From positions 39,957 to 103,956 of the forward strand of contig JAPLQY010000012.1 in the NCBI GenBank assembly GCA_026399475.1: 64,000 bases of DNA, given 5' to 3'. Shown one piece after another: positions 10,380 to 21,781 of the stretch (positions are counted from its first letter, which is position 1; each line of letters opens with the position of its first letter). The notes under the pieces are model-generated. The model had not been told where the DNA came from, made no database searches, and saw only the letters and a list, made by a program, of their open reading frames with translations. Both the position numbers and the translations under genes were made by a program. Source of the DNA: Rhodocyclales bacterium. Lineage in GTDB: Bacteria > Pseudomonadota > Gammaproteobacteria > Burkholderiales > Rhodocyclaceae.

Positions 10380-11291
10380 ATGGATCGCGCTGCAGAGATG
10401 ACTGCTTTTGTTCGTGCCGTGGAAACCGGCGGCTTTTCTGCTGCAGCGCGGGATATTGGCTTGACCCCGTCTGCCCTGTCCAAACTGGTGACGCGCCTTG
10501 AAGATCGGCTGGGTGCCCGGCTCCTGCAGCGCACCACGCGCCGCCTGCAACTGACGGCCGAAGGCGAGGCCTTCTACGCAAGAGCCCGCCCCATCCTGAG
10601 CGCGATGGACGAGGCCGAGGCCGAGGTCACCCAGGCCGGAGCCAGCCCGCGCGGCCTGTTGCGCCTGCACTGCGGATCGGCCTTCGGCATGCATCAGCTA
10701 GCGCCGGCCATCCCGCGCTTCCAGGCGCTTCATCCCGAGGTCGAGATGGACATCACCATCAGCGACCAGCCGCTCGGCGCCATGGAGGAAGGTGTCGACC
10801 TGGCAATCCGCATCGGTCCGCTCGACGAGTCATCGTTGGTGGCGCGGCGCATCTGCAACCTGCAACGGGTGATCTGTGCTGCGCCGGGCTATCTGCAACG
10901 ACGGGGCACGCCGCGCACGCCCGATGATCTGCAGCAGCACAACTGCCTGTGGATCACCAGCCTGCCTGCCCTGCGCCGCTGGCCCTTCGATACCGACGAC
11001 GGCATCCGCGTGGTGCATGTCGGCGGCAACGTGGCGGCCAACAATGCCGAGACCGTATTGCAACTGGCGGTGGCCGGTGTCGGCATTACGCGCCTGACCG
11101 ATGTCATCGTCGGTGATGCGATTCGCAGCGGGAAACTGGTGCCGATCCTGACCGACTGGCACCACGTCGAGCCGGTGCCCCTGTTCGCCACCTATCCCAG
11201 CGGACGCAACCTGTCACCCAAGGTACGCGCGATGGTGGATTTTCTCGTCGCGGAGTTCCGTAGTGCGCCCTGGCGGCAGGCGAGCCGCTGA
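10380..11291 (+). CDS. LysR family transcriptional regulator
   Basis: MDRAAEMTAFVRAVETGGFSAAARDIGLTPSALSKLVTRLEDRLGARLLQRTTRRLQLT HTH; LysR substrate domain. Start could also be 10362. Confidence 0.95.
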   Translation: MDRAAEMTAFVRAVETGGFSAAARDIGLTPSALSKLVTRLEDRLGARLLQRTTRRLQLTAEGEAFYARARPILSAMDEAEAEVTQAGASPRGLLRLHCGSAFGMHQLAPAIPRFQALHPEVEMDITISDQPLGAMEEGVDLAIRIGPLDESSLVARRICNLQRVICAAPGYLQRRGTPRTPDDLQQHNCLWITSLPALRRWPFDTDDGIRVVHVGGNVAANNAETVLQLAVAGVGITRLTDVIVGDAIRSGKLVPILTDWHHVEPVPLFATYPSGRNLSPKVRAMVDFLVAEFRSAPWRQASR

Positions 11292-11312
11292 ATTCAGGAT
11301 GAAAATGCGTCC

Positions 11313-12515
11313 ATGGCTACCCTGACCCTGCATCCCGGCAAGGAGAAATCCGTCCTGCGCCGGCACCCCTGGTTGTTCTCCGGCGCGGTTGCGCAACTCG
11401 ATGGCCGGGCGCGGCCAGGCGACACGGTCGATGTCGTCTCGCATGAGGGGAAGCCCCTGGCGCGTGCGGCGTGGAGCCCTGCGTCGCAGATACGCGCCCG
11501 GGTCTGGAGCTTCGATCCTGACGAAACCATCGATCACGCCTTCTTCAAGCGTCGCGTCGCGGCGGCCGTCGCGCGTCGCACTGCCTTGCCTGAACTGGCC
11601 GGGCAGCAGGGGCTGCGCCTGATCCACGCCGAATCAGACGGCCTGCCCGGCGTCATCGCCGATCGCTATGGCGACACCGTGGTGGTGCAACTCACTACGG
11701 CGGGGGCCGACAAGTGGCGTGCGGCCATTGCCGACTCCCTGCACAAGGCAACGGGTTGCACACGCATTTACGAACGGTCGGACGTCGAAGTGCGCAGTCT
11801 CGAGGGCCTCGAAGCGGTCACCGGCTGGCTGCTTGGCGAGGCTTCCGGCGATGAGCTGGTGATCGAGGAAAATGGCGTCAGGATGGCGGTCGATTTTGTC
11901 GCCGGGCACAAGACCGGCTTCTATCTCGATCAGCGCGACAACCGCCGCCGCGTGGCCGAACTCGCGACGGACCGCCGGGTACTCAACTGCTTCTGCTACA
12001 CGGCGGGGTTTTCACTGCAGGCGCTGGCGGGCGGCGCGCGCGAGGTGGTGTCGATGGACAGTTCCGGCCCGGCGCTGGCGATCGCGCAACGCAACCTCGC
12101 GCTCAATCCGCAACTCGATGCCGCGCGCGCGACCTGGCTCGAGGCCGATGTGTTTGCCGAGTTGCGCAACTTGCGTGGCAGCGGAGAACGCTACGACCTG
12201 ATCGTGCTCGATCCGCCCAAGTTCGCCCACACCGCTGCGCACGCCGAACGTGCCGCGCGGGCCTACAAGGACATCAATCTGAGCGCCTTGCGCCTCCTGG
12301 CGCCCGGGGGCTTGCTGATGACCTACTCGTGTTCCGGCGGCGTCAGCGCGGAACTGTTCCAGAAAATTGTCGCCGGCGCCGCGCTGGACGCCGGCGCATC
12401 TACCAAAATGAGCGTGCGCATCGTGCAGCGCCTGCAGGGCGCCGCGGACCATCCGGTCGATCTGGCATTCCCGGAAGGCGACTACCTGAAGGGGCTGCTG
12501 CTGCAGGTCGATTGA
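11313..12515 (+). CDS. rlmI: Class I SAM-dependent rRNA (cytosine) methyltransferase, RlmI type
   Basis: 400 aa; PUA N-domain LHPGKEKSVLRRHPWLFSGAV; LNCFCYTAGFSLQAL; LDPPKFA. Confidence 0.9.
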   Translation: MATLTLHPGKEKSVLRRHPWLFSGAVAQLDGRARPGDTVDVVSHEGKPLARAAWSPASQIRARVWSFDPDETIDHAFFKRRVAAAVARRTALPELAGQQGLRLIHAESDGLPGVIADRYGDTVVVQLTTAGADKWRAAIADSLHKATGCTRIYERSDVEVRSLEGLEAVTGWLLGEASGDELVIEENGVRMAVDFVAGHKTGFYLDQRDNRRRVAELATDRRVLNCFCYTAGFSLQALAGGAREVVSMDSSGPALAIAQRNLALNPQLDAARATWLEADVFAELRNLRGSGERYDLIVLDPPKFAHTAAHAERAARAYKDINLSALRLLAPGGLLMTYSCSGGVSAELFQKIVAGAALDAGASTKMSVRIVQRLQGAADHPVDLAFPEGDYLKGLLLQVD

Positions 12516-12896
12516 ACGCCTGGCGCGAGCGCTTGAGCAAGCTGATGGATCACGCGGCTAACGATGCCTTGATCGGCCGCTATCGCCAGCGCGAACGCAT
12601 ATTTGCCAAATCCGATGCCACGGCTCGTGACGCTGGCCGGCGCTGCGGTCGCGGCACCCAGGCGCTCAGGAGTGGATATTGTCACGATCGTCGCCCGCAA
12701 CCCCGGGGATTCCTGATCGCAAGGAAATGCAGCAGTCGGAGTGATGGCAGAAACTCCAGATGCGTACTCGTGCCGTTTGCTCGCGGAACTGCCAGAAGAT
12801 ATCATTGCGGAGTCAGTAGGAATATGGGACAACCGCCGAAGTCCGCCAAGGGCAACTCGGGAGTGCACCAACACTTTTCCCCTCAAAGGAGCCGCC

Positions 12897-13958
12897 ATGA
12901 ATCTTCCTGTGCCCCTGCATTTCTCCCCTGCCCGGCGCGAATTCATCAAATCGATCGGACTGGGCGCCGCTGCGGTGACGCTGCCGTTCGCAGTGGGCAG
13001 CGCCCACGCCCAGGGGACGGAACTGATCATCCGCAAGATTCCTCGCACCGGCGAAGTGCTTCCGGCTATCGGGCTCGGTACTTACCTGGCCTTCGACGTG
13101 CTTCCCGGGCAGCCGCGTGACAACATCCGCGAAGTGATGAAACGTTTCTGGGATGGCGGCGGCCGTGTTGTCGATACGTCGCCGCTCTATGGCACGGGCG
13201 AAATCAGCGTCGGCGACTTCGCTACCGCGCTCGGCATCACCGACAAGCTGTTCATCACCAACAAGATCTGGTCGACCGGCGAGTTCCTTGCCGACGACAG
13301 CCATGCGCGCCGCAGTCTCGAACAGACGATGCAGCGGCTATGGCGGGGAAAGATCGATGTCATGCAGGTGCACAGCCTGGTCAATGTCGACCAGATCCTG
13401 CCGGTGCTGCAGAACTGGAAGCGTGAAGGGCTCATCCGCTACTTCGGCGCCACACACCACGAACTGCCTTATTTCCCGGCACTGGCCCAGGTGGTCGAGC
13501 GCGGGTCGCTCGACTTCGTGCAGGTCCATTACTCGATACAAACGCGCCTGGCCGAGGAGCGCATCCTTCCTGCCGCGCTCGCCAATGGCACGGCGGTGCA
13601 AGTCAACATGCCCTTCGAAAAGGCTCGCCTGTTCAAGCTGGTCGAAGGACGGGCGCTGCCGGATTTCGCCAGGGAGCTTGGCATCACCAACTGGGCGCAA
13701 TATTTTCTGAAGTGGGTGATCTCGCATCCGGCAATCACCTGTGCCATTCCAGCCACCAGCAATCCGGACCACCAGTCGGAAAACATTGGCGCGTTGAAGG
13801 GGCCGCTGCCGGATCAGGAAATGCGGAAGCGCATGCTGCGCCACATGGAATCGATTCCCGGCTTCGACAAGCTGCATGAGACTCCGCCGTATCCGGGCAA
13901 GACCTACAACGGGATCATCCGTCGGGCGCAGTCGCAGCGAACAGCGGCGTCGAAGTAG
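12897..13958 (+). CDS. Exported (Tat signal) aldo/keto reductase
   Basis: ARREFIKSIGLGAAAVTLPFAVGSAHAQ twin-arginine leader, then AKR-like GLGTYLAFDV ... VVDTSPLYGTGE ... ITCAIPATSNPDHQSENIGA. Confidence 0.88.
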   Translation: MNLPVPLHFSPARREFIKSIGLGAAAVTLPFAVGSAHAQGTELIIRKIPRTGEVLPAIGLGTYLAFDVLPGQPRDNIREVMKRFWDGGGRVVDTSPLYGTGEISVGDFATALGITDKLFITNKIWSTGEFLADDSHARRSLEQTMQRLWRGKIDVMQVHSLVNVDQILPVLQNWKREGLIRYFGATHHELPYFPALAQVVERGSLDFVQVHYSIQTRLAEERILPAALANGTAVQVNMPFEKARLFKLVEGRALPDFARELGITNWAQYFLKWVISHPAITCAIPATSNPDHQSENIGALKGPLPDQEMRKRMLRHMESIPGFDKLHETPPYPGKTYNGIIRRAQSQRTAASK

Positions 13959-14069
13959 TATCTTGTTCCGCTGCCACCGACTACGCGAATGGCATTCTTT
14001 CGGTTATTTCGACAACGCTGCGCTGCAGCCGGAATGCAAGGGCGTTCCGCTGTCGCCCGCGGGATGGCG

Positions 14070-14597
14070 CTATTTCCTTTTCGGCTCTTCGTAAGGTGCG
14101 ACCTTGTCGACCGCCAGGCGGTAACCCGCCTTTCCCCAAGGCGTATCGGCCCGTTGCAGGCTCAGGGTGCCGCTGACCCAGACTGGATCCATGCTGCGCA
14201 GATTGGCGAGCGGCCGCCTGGACGCAGCGTGCACGATCTGGTTGGCCGGCGGCGGCGGGCTATGAATGCAGGCGCCGAAGTAGGGCACCAGCAGGAACTC
14301 GGTGACCTTGTTGCCCTTGTGTTCCAGCGGGATCGCGAATCCCGGCAGCCGGATTCGCGCGCCGGCCAGCGAAGGCTCGGTCGGCGCGCTGTCCCACAGT
14401 GCCTTCATCTTTTCCAGCGCCTCCATGGCTCGGGGGTCGGAGTCCTTCAGCTTGCCGGAGCTCAGCAGCGCCTTGAGATCCTGTGTCGGATCCCAGCCCT
14501 TGGGTACCAGGGATTCCCAGCCAATCTCCTTGAAGTCGTCCGCGGCATGCAGCGGCAGTGCGAGGCAGAGGGCGAGCAACAGCACAAGTTTACGCAT
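14070..14597 (-). CDS. DUF3299 domain-containing periplasmic protein
   Basis: MRKLVLLLALCLALPLHA signal peptide; GFAIPLEHKGNKVTEFLLVPYFGACIHSPPPPANQIV is the DUF3299 signature. Confidence 0.85.
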   Translation of the reverse strand: MRKLVLLLALCLALPLHAADDFKEIGWESLVPKGWDPTQDLKALLSSGKLKDSDPRAMEALEKMKALWDSAPTEPSLAGARIRLPGFAIPLEHKGNKVTEFLLVPYFGACIHSPPPPANQIVHAASRRPLANLRSMDPVWVSGTLSLQRADTPWGKAGYRLAVDKVAPYEEPKRK

Positions 14598-14605
14598 GGG
14601 TGTCC

Positions 14606-15864
14606 TTAAAGTCGTGGGGTGAGGCCATCGGCAAGCGACATGCGCCACGCGCGCCAGCCCGGGACGAGGCTGGCGAGCAGTCCGGTCACGATGACCAGGA
14701 CCAGCAGTTCGAGTTCCCCGGCACCGGGCAGCCGGGTGCTCAGCACCACGCCGAAGCGCTCCAGCAGCCAGGGGGCGGCAAGGCTGCTGCCGAAGCCGGT
14801 CAGCGCCAGCCCGAGCAGCGCTCCGAGCGTGGTTACCAGCAGGCCTTCGGCGGTCAGCATCAGGAACAGGTCGCGCGGGCCGGCGCCCAGCGCACGCAGG
14901 ATCGCCAGTTCGCGGCGACGCTCGTTGAGCCCGGCCAGCAGGGTGGCAGTCAGGCCGCTCAGGCCCACCAGCACCACCAGTGCCGAAATCGCCAGCAGGG
15001 TGCGCTCCACCATGCCAATGGCCTGCCACAGTTCATCCAGCGCGACGCCCGGCAGCACGGCCAGCAGAGGTTCGCCGCGATAGTCGTTGATGAAGCGCTG
15101 CATGCGGAACACGTCGCTGCGCTGCTTCAGGCCGACCAGCGCGGCGGTGATTTCCTTCGGCTGCAAATCGAACTTGGCGACAAACTGCGGCGGGATGGCC
15201 AGGCCCGGCACCGGTGCGCCGCCAACCCAGTCGAGGTGCAGCGCGCTGATGGCTTCCAGGCTGACATGCACCGTGCGGTCGACGGGCGTGCCGGTCGGGG
15301 CGAGTATGCCGACGATGCGGAAGGGCTTGTCGCCATGTTCGCTCATGCCGGCCTCGCTGAAGCCGTGGCTGAGCCTGATCTCCTGGCCCGGCGCATAGTC
15401 CAGGCGTGCCGCAACTTCGCTGCCGATGACTGCCTCGAACACGCTGCCGAAGGCTTGGCCGGCTGAAAAGCGCAGCGCTTCGCCTTCGCCGTGGCGGAAG
15501 TGGCGAAAGTACTCGGCGCTGGTACCCAGTACTGCGAAGCCGCGATGCGAGTCGCCCAGCGACAGGGGCACGGCCCACTCGACCGCCGGATGGCCGGCGA
15601 TGGACTGATAGCTCTTCCAGCCGATATTGTTGCTCGCCGCGCCGGAATGGAACACGGCATACAGCATCAGTTGCACGGCCCCGGTGCGGGCGCCGACTAC
15701 CAGGTCGACGCCGGATACGGACTGCGTGAAGCTCTGCTGCGCATCGACCCGCAGGCGTTCGACGGCGAGCAGCAGGGTGGTGGCCAGCACGATCGAGATC
15801 AGCGTGAGTCCGAGCGTAAGCCGCCGGCTCCACGCCGAAAGGGCGGCCAGGCGCAGAACGGCTT

Positions 15865-15868
<4 letters not shown>
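14606..15868 (-). CDS. ABC transporter permease, FtsX/MacB type
   Basis: 420 aa; N-terminal TM, large periplasmic domain, C-terminal FtsX repeat NERRRELAILRALGAGPRDLF. Confidence 0.93.
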
Positions 15869-16566
<698 letters not shown>

Positions 16567-16591
16567 GAGCGTTCGGCAACCACTGTCTCGC

Positions 16592-17128
16592 TTACCAGCT
16601 CAGGCCCGGCTGCTTCGGCGTCAGTCGTCCCGCAGCCTGTCCGCCCGGACCGGCGCGCTGGACCTCGAGCCGGTAGAGTCGCTTGAAGTGGCCAAACAGG
16701 CGGGTTTCGACACTTTTGAGTGCTGCAGGATTGGCGCAGCGAAAGACATAGCGGGCATCGATGTCAGCGTGGCCTTCATCGCCGTGCTCCGCCCTGGAAG
16801 GCTTTGCGGCTTTCGGTGCCGCCGCGCGGAAGGGCACCTGGACGTCGACCGATTGCAGGGAGCAATTGGCGGCCGCAGCGGGAAGGAACAAGGCTGCGGC
16901 GTCATTCAGCACCTTCGCCGCGCCGTCCAGTGCGGCCTTTTCGGCGGCGGTCTTCGGCGCCCGCTCGAACCCGACCGCCGCATCGAGCGGCAACTCGAGC
17001 GAAATCACAAGCTGGTCCCGGTCGATGCTGATGTCGATGGTTCCCGCGCCATGCACGTGCGCTTTTCCGGCATGGGCGCTGCCGACCACGGCCACGGTCA
17101 GCAGGGCAACGAGAAGGCGATGGGTCAT
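16592..17128 (-). CDS. DUF2796 (ZrgA-like) periplasmic protein
   Basis: 178 aa; signal peptide, KAHVHGAGTIDISIDRDQLVISLELPLDAAVGFERAP. Confidence 0.88.
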   Translation of the reverse strand: MTHRLLVALLTVAVVGSAHAGKAHVHGAGTIDISIDRDQLVISLELPLDAAVGFERAPKTAAEKAALDGAAKVLNDAAALFLPAAAANCSLQSVDVQVPFRAAAPKAAKPSRAEHGDEGHADIDARYVFRCANPAALKSVETRLFGHFKRLYRLEVQRAGPGGQAAGRLTPKQPGLSW

Positions 17129-17146
17129 GTGCAGTCTCCAGTGGAG

Positions 17147-17959
17147 TCAATGGGTGTGGCCGCCGCCGAAGGCCACCACGGCGATGCCGGCGACGAGCAG
17201 CACGCCGTGCCAGCCGACGGACTGGGTTTCGCGCTTCAGGCGCGGCATCAGGTCGGCAATGGCGATATAAAGGAAGCTCGCGGCCGCAATGGTGATGATC
17301 ATCGGGATCGAGTTGCGGGCGTTGTCCAGCGCAAAGTAGCCGATGATGCCGCCGAGCACCGAGGTCAGGCTGGATATGCCATTCCAGAACAGCGCCCGCC
17401 CGCGCTTCCAGCCGGCCGCCAGCAGGATGGCGAAATCTCCCGCCTCCTGCGGCACCTCGTGGGCGATGATGGCGAGCGTTGTGCTCCAGCCGAGCAGCGG
17501 GTCGGCGAGGAAGGCCGCCGCGATCAGCAAGCCGTCGGTGAAGTTGTGGAAGCCGTCACCGATCAGGATCAGCAGGGTTGCGCCGCGCGTGTCTGCGGCG
17601 TCGTGCAGGTGATGATGGCTATGGGTGTGGTCGTCGCACTGGCGATCGTCCGGGTGGGCGTCCGCCTCGCTGGCGCCGCTGTGCGTGTGGCGCCACAGCG
17701 CGAATTTTTCGAGCATGAAGAAGCCGAGGATGCCGCCCAGCAGCAGCGGGAACATCTCATGCGGCGTCAGGCCGCCCTCCAGGGCCTCAGGCAGGAGATG
17801 CAATGTCGCCGTAGCCAGCAGCAGGCCGGTGGAAAAGCTCACCGTGAAACTCAGCCACTTGCGCGGCATGCCGAACATCACAAGCGCGGCGGCGAAGACG
17901 CTCAGCAGGCCGCCGAGCAGGCAGCCTAGGACAATTTGGGCGAGCAGTGGGGCTTGCAT
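17147..17959 (-). CDS. ZIP family metal transporter
   Basis: 270 aa; His-rich loop DDHTHSHHHLHDA, GDGFHNFTDGLLIAAAF and IAHEVPQEAGDF motifs. Confidence 0.95.
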   Translation of the reverse strand: MQAPLLAQIVLGCLLGGLLSVFAAALVMFGMPRKWLSFTVSFSTGLLLATATLHLLPEALEGGLTPHEMFPLLLGGILGFFMLEKFALWRHTHSGASEADAHPDDRQCDDHTHSHHHLHDAADTRGATLLILIGDGFHNFTDGLLIAAAFLADPLLGWSTTLAIIAHEVPQEAGDFAILLAAGWKRGRALFWNGISSLTSVLGGIIGYFALDNARNSIPMIITIAAASFLYIAIADLMPRLKRETQSVGWHGVLLVAGIAVVAFGGGHTH

Positions 17960-18021
17960 GGCATGGGAATGGGTGCGTGCGGCGGTGAATCGGGAGCCGC
18001 CATTGAATCACAGCAATCCCA

Positions 18022-18044
18022 CAAATGCAACTTTGTTGCATTTG
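18022..18044. promoter_or_regulatory. Candidate Zur/Fur-family operator
   Basis: Perfect palindrome CAAATGCAAC-TTT-GTTGCATTTG (10-bp arms) in the divergent region between the ZIP gene and the Fur-family gene. Confidence 0.7.
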
Positions 18045-18070
18045 ATGTCTGCCTGTGGTTTCATTCGCCA

Positions 18071-18517
18071 ATGGCCAGCGCAAACACTCCGTCAGTCTCT
18101 GCCGATCTGATTCGTGCCACCGGCGTGAAGGTGACGCGCGGTCGGGTGCGCGTGCTCGATGCCCTGCATGCGGCTCGGCAGCCGCTGTGCCACGGAGAGC
18201 TGGAGTCCCGGCTGGGCGGCGCTGAAGAAGCAGCGATCGATCGTGTGACGCTGTACCGCATCCTCGATTCGCTGGTGGCGTGCGGACTGGCATTGAAAGC
18301 CGTGGATACACGCGGCGTGTTTCATTTCTCTGCCGCCGGCGCACAACGTCAGCACGCCGATCACATTCATTTTCGCTGCACCGATTGCGGCGGAGTCTTT
18401 TGCCTCAAGGCCGAGCCGCCACCACCGCCCAGGCTGCCGCGTGGGTTCCGCCTAGGCGCCGTGGCGTTTGATGTCCGCGGCACCTGTGCCAGTTGTTCGA
18501 CCCGGGGCGGATCATGA
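18071..18517 (+). CDS. Fur family transcriptional regulator, probably Zur-like
   Basis: ATGVKVTRGRVRVLDALHAARQPLCHGELESRL ... HFRCTDCGGVFCL ... CASC Fur-type fold and Cys pairs. Confidence 0.88.
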   Translation: MASANTPSVSADLIRATGVKVTRGRVRVLDALHAARQPLCHGELESRLGGAEEAAIDRVTLYRILDSLVACGLALKAVDTRGVFHFSAAGAQRQHADHIHFRCTDCGGVFCLKAEPPPPPRLPRGFRLGAVAFDVRGTCASCSTRGGS

Positions 18518-18650
18518 CGCCCGGTCGCCGAAGCCTGCTGGTGCTTGCCGGACTCCGCTGCTTCAGGGCGGTGGCAGGAGGGTTATACTGTTTGAGTTCT
18601 AACCAAAAAGTTATAGACCCGGATCAGTGGTGGAAGACGACGACGATCTG

Positions 18651-19739
18651 ATGTCCCTCGATTTCACGGTGCCGGGCGCGCTTGACGTGCAGCCGGAAGA
18701 GCCTGCTGTGCCTGAAATTCCCGTCCCGCCGGCACCGCCGGTGCGCGCGTCCTTGCCGCCGGCGCTGGAAGAGGCCGCGGCGATGTATGCCGCCGGGCAG
18801 GAACTCGATGCATTGCGCCGACTGGAGGCCGCAATCAAGTCTGGCGAAGCGCTCGGAGATGCCGCGGTACGTGCCTGGGGCTGCCTGTTTGACCTGCTGC
18901 AGGTCCTGGGGCGCCGTCCCGCCTTCGAGGCTCTGGCCCTGACGTTTGCGCGCCGCTTCGAGAAATCCCCGCCAGCCTGGAGCCCCGTGGTCGAAGGCCC
19001 TCATGTCGCCAGCGAGAGCAGCGGCGGGCGGGCTCATGTTTCACTCTCCGGCGCGCTGAATGCCGGTATCGGCGAAGTCCTCAAGCAGACCATGAAGCTC
19101 GCGGCTACCAGCACCATCGTGCGCATGGACCTGGCGAAGCTGGTCGATGCCGACAACGACGGCGCCACGCTGCTGATGCGCGCGATGGCCGCCTTGAAAA
19201 GGGCAAAGAAGGAATTCGTTTTCGGCAGCCCGGATCACCTGGCGCAGATTCTCGCGGCGAAACTGGTGCCCGGTGAGCGGCGGCACGAATCAATGTGGCT
19301 GCTGTTGCTGGAGCTTTATCAGCAGGCATTTCGGCAGGATGCCTTCGAGGAGGCCGCGGTCAATTACGCCGTTACCTTCGAGGTTTCTCCGCCCTCGTGG
19401 GAAGCGTTGCCGGCACGGGCCGAGCTGCCGCCGCCGGTTTCGTCATCGCCTGCGCCCAAGGCGGAAGGCTTCGTTCTGCGCGGCCAGTTGCTGGATGCGA
19501 CCGTCGCCGATTTCGCGCCACTGGAAGCAGCGCTGGCCGGCCGCGACGAGTTCGATATCGATGCGCACAATCTGGTGCGTATCGATGCCGGCAGCGCCAG
19601 GCAACTGCTGGTGGTGCTGTCCCGCCTCCATGCCGCCGGCAAGAAGCTGAGAATCATCGGCTTGAGCACGCTGGTCGCGGTGTACCTGGACACGCTGGGT
19701 TTCGCCGACGTTGCTGAATTGCGCGCCCGCGCCATCTGA
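18651..19739 (+). CDS. STAS domain-containing protein
   Basis: Two STAS-like segments ([80 protein letters not shown]). Confidence 0.75.
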   Translation: MSLDFTVPGALDVQPEEPAVPEIPVPPAPPVRASLPPALEEAAAMYAAGQELDALRRLEAAIKSGEALGDAAVRAWGCLFDLLQVLGRRPAFEALALTFARRFEKSPPAWSPVVEGPHVASESSGGRAHVSLSGALNAGIGEVLKQTMKLAATSTIVRMDLAKLVDADNDGATLLMRAMAALKRAKKEFVFGSPDHLAQILAAKLVPGERRHESMWLLLLELYQQAFRQDAFEEAAVNYAVTFEVSPPSWEALPARAELPPPVSSSPAPKAEGFVLRGQLLDATVADFAPLEAALAGRDEFDIDAHNLVRIDAGSARQLLVVLSRLHAAGKKLRIIGLSTLVAVYLDTLGFADVAELRARAI

Positions 19740-19765
19740 ATCAGAGTCTTCCTGCAAGGATTTCC

Positions 19766-20302
19766 ATGGAGCAATATCACGGCACCACCATCCTGTCCGT
19801 GCGCCGCGGCAGCAGTGTCGCCCTGGGCGGCGACGGCCAGGTAACGCTGGGCAACATCGTGGTCAAGGCCACCGCGCGCAAGGTGCGGCGGCTCTACAAC
19901 GAGCAGATTCTGGCCGGCTTTGCCGGCGGCACCGCCGACGCCTTCACGCTGTTCGAGCGTTTCGAGGCCAAGCTGGAGCAGTACCAGGGCAACCTGCTGC
20001 GGGCCGCCGTGGAACTGGCCAAGGACTGGCGCACCGACCGCGCGCTGCGCCGGCTGGAAGCCATGCTGTCGGTGGCCGATCGCGAGCATTCGCTGATCAT
20101 TACCGGCAATGGCGATGTGCTGGAGCCGGAGTACGGCCTCGTCGCCATCGGCAGCGGCGGCGCCTATGCCCAGTCGGCTGCGCGCGCGCTGCTGGAGAAC
20201 ACGGACTTCACGCCCGCTGAAATCGTCAAGAAGTCGCTGGAGATCGCCGGCGATCTTTGCATCTATACCAACCAGAATCATGTGATCGAGGTGCTTGAGT
20301 AG
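19766..20302 (+). CDS. hslV: ATP-dependent protease subunit HslV
   Basis: 178 aa; [39 protein letters not shown]. Confidence 0.98.
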   Translation: MEQYHGTTILSVRRGSSVALGGDGQVTLGNIVVKATARKVRRLYNEQILAGFAGGTADAFTLFERFEAKLEQYQGNLLRAAVELAKDWRTDRALRRLEAMLSVADREHSLIITGNGDVLEPEYGLVAIGSGGAYAQSAARALLENTDFTPAEIVKKSLEIAGDLCIYTNQNHVIEVLE

Positions 20303-20304
20303 CT

Positions 20305-20368
20305 GTGAAATGTGAAACGTGATGGGGCGGGTGTATTTGCGTTTCACGTTTCACTTTTCACGTTTCAC
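20305..20368. repeat. Inverted array of GTGAAA / TTTCAC hexamers between hslV and hslU
   Basis: GTGAAATGTGAAACGTGA then ~20 nt then TTTCACGTTTCACTTTTCACGTTTCAC; hexamers spaced 7-8 bp. Confidence 0.8.
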
Positions 20369-20382
20369 CAAAAGGCCTTTCC

Positions 20383-21705
20383 ATGTCCTCCATGACTCCC
20401 GCAGAAATCGTCTCCGAACTCGACAAGCACATCGTCGGCCAGTCCCGCGCCAAGCGCGCGGTAGCGATTGCCCTGCGCAACCGCTGGCGTCGCATCCAGG
20501 TCGCCGAGCCGCTGCGCACCGAGATCACGCCGAAGAACATCCTGATGATTGGCCCCACCGGGGTGGGCAAGACGGAAATTGCACGGCGACTGGCGCGACT
20601 GGCGAATGCACCTTTCATCAAGATCGAGGCGACCAAATTTACGGAAGTGGGCTACGTCGGTCGCGATGTCGACACCATCATTCGCGACCTGGCCGAGACG
20701 GCGATAAAGAATGCCCGCGAGGAAGCCATGCGCATTGTGCGCGGCCGCGCCATGGACGCCGCCGAAGATCGCGTGCTGGATGTTCTCTTGCCGCCGGCAA
20801 GAGGCGGCGCTGGCGAGACGGCGGAGGAAAGCAGCACGCGGCAGAAATTTCGCAAGAAGCTGCGCGAGGGCGAGCTCGACGACAAGGAAATCGAAATCGA
20901 GGTCGCCGCGCCCCAGGCCAGCATGGAAATCTTTGCCCCGCCGGGCATGGAAGACCTGACGCAGCAGATCCAGGGCATGTTCCAGAACATCGGCGGCGGC
21001 AAGAAGCGCATGCGCAAAATGAAGATTCAGGATGCGATGAAGTCGCTGGCCGACGAAGAGGCGGCGCGCCTGATCAACGACGAGGAAGTCAAGGCCGACG
21101 CGCTGAAGAATGTCGAGCAGAACGGCATCGTGTTCCTCGACGAAATAGACAAGATCGCGTCACGCTCGGAGTCGCACGGCGCCGAGGTTTCGCGCCAGGG
21201 CGTGCAGCGCGACCTGCTGCCGCTGGTCGAGGGCACTACGGTGTCGACCAAGTACGGCATGATCAAGACCGACCACATCCTGTTCATCGCCAGCGGCGCC
21301 TTTCATCTGGCCAAGCCCTCCGACCTGATCCCGGAACTGCAGGGCCGCTTTCCGATCCGCGTCGAGCTCGATTCGCTTTCGGTGGACGACTTCGAGCGCA
21401 TCCTGACGCAGACCGACGCCTGCCTCACGCGCCAGTATCAGGCCCTGCTGGCAACCGAAGACGTGACGCTGGAATTTGCCGCGGACGGCATCAAGCGGCT
21501 GGCCGAGATCGCTTTCCAGGTCAATGAGAAAACCGAAAACATCGGCGCTCGCCGGCTCTATACGGTCATGGAAAAGCTGCTCGAAGAAATTTCCTTCGAC
21601 GCCGGCAAGCGTAGCGGCGAGACGCTCGCCATCGACGGCAATTACGTCGACGCAAAGCTGGGCGAACTGGCGAAGAACGAAGACCTGTCGCGCTACGTGC
21701 TCTAG
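20383..21705 (+). CDS. hslU: ATP-dependent protease ATPase subunit HslU
   Basis: 440 aa; [50 protein letters not shown]-terminal DLSRYVL. Confidence 0.98.
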   Translation: MSSMTPAEIVSELDKHIVGQSRAKRAVAIALRNRWRRIQVAEPLRTEITPKNILMIGPTGVGKTEIARRLARLANAPFIKIEATKFTEVGYVGRDVDTIIRDLAETAIKNAREEAMRIVRGRAMDAAEDRVLDVLLPPARGGAGETAEESSTRQKFRKKLREGELDDKEIEIEVAAPQASMEIFAPPGMEDLTQQIQGMFQNIGGGKKRMRKMKIQDAMKSLADEEAARLINDEEVKADALKNVEQNGIVFLDEIDKIASRSESHGAEVSRQGVQRDLLPLVEGTTVSTKYGMIKTDHILFIASGAFHLAKPSDLIPELQGRFPIRVELDSLSVDDFERILTQTDACLTRQYQALLATEDVTLEFAADGIKRLAEIAFQVNEKTENIGARRLYTVMEKLLEEISFDAGKRSGETLAIDGNYVDAKLGELAKNEDLSRYVL

Positions 21706-21781
21706 CCATGCGCCGAGCCGTCTCAAGCGTGGCGCGGCCACAGACACGGAGCCGCGCAGCGGCGAACACCCATGCGCCACG

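Noticed and set aside
12516-12896. Possible ORFs between rlmI and the aldo/keto reductase
   Set aside because: Translations show no domain-like sequence; longer ORFs are upstream extensions of the reductase or antisense frames.
20305-20368. CRISPR-like array
   Set aside because: Units are only ~7 bp with no spacers and in inverted orientation.
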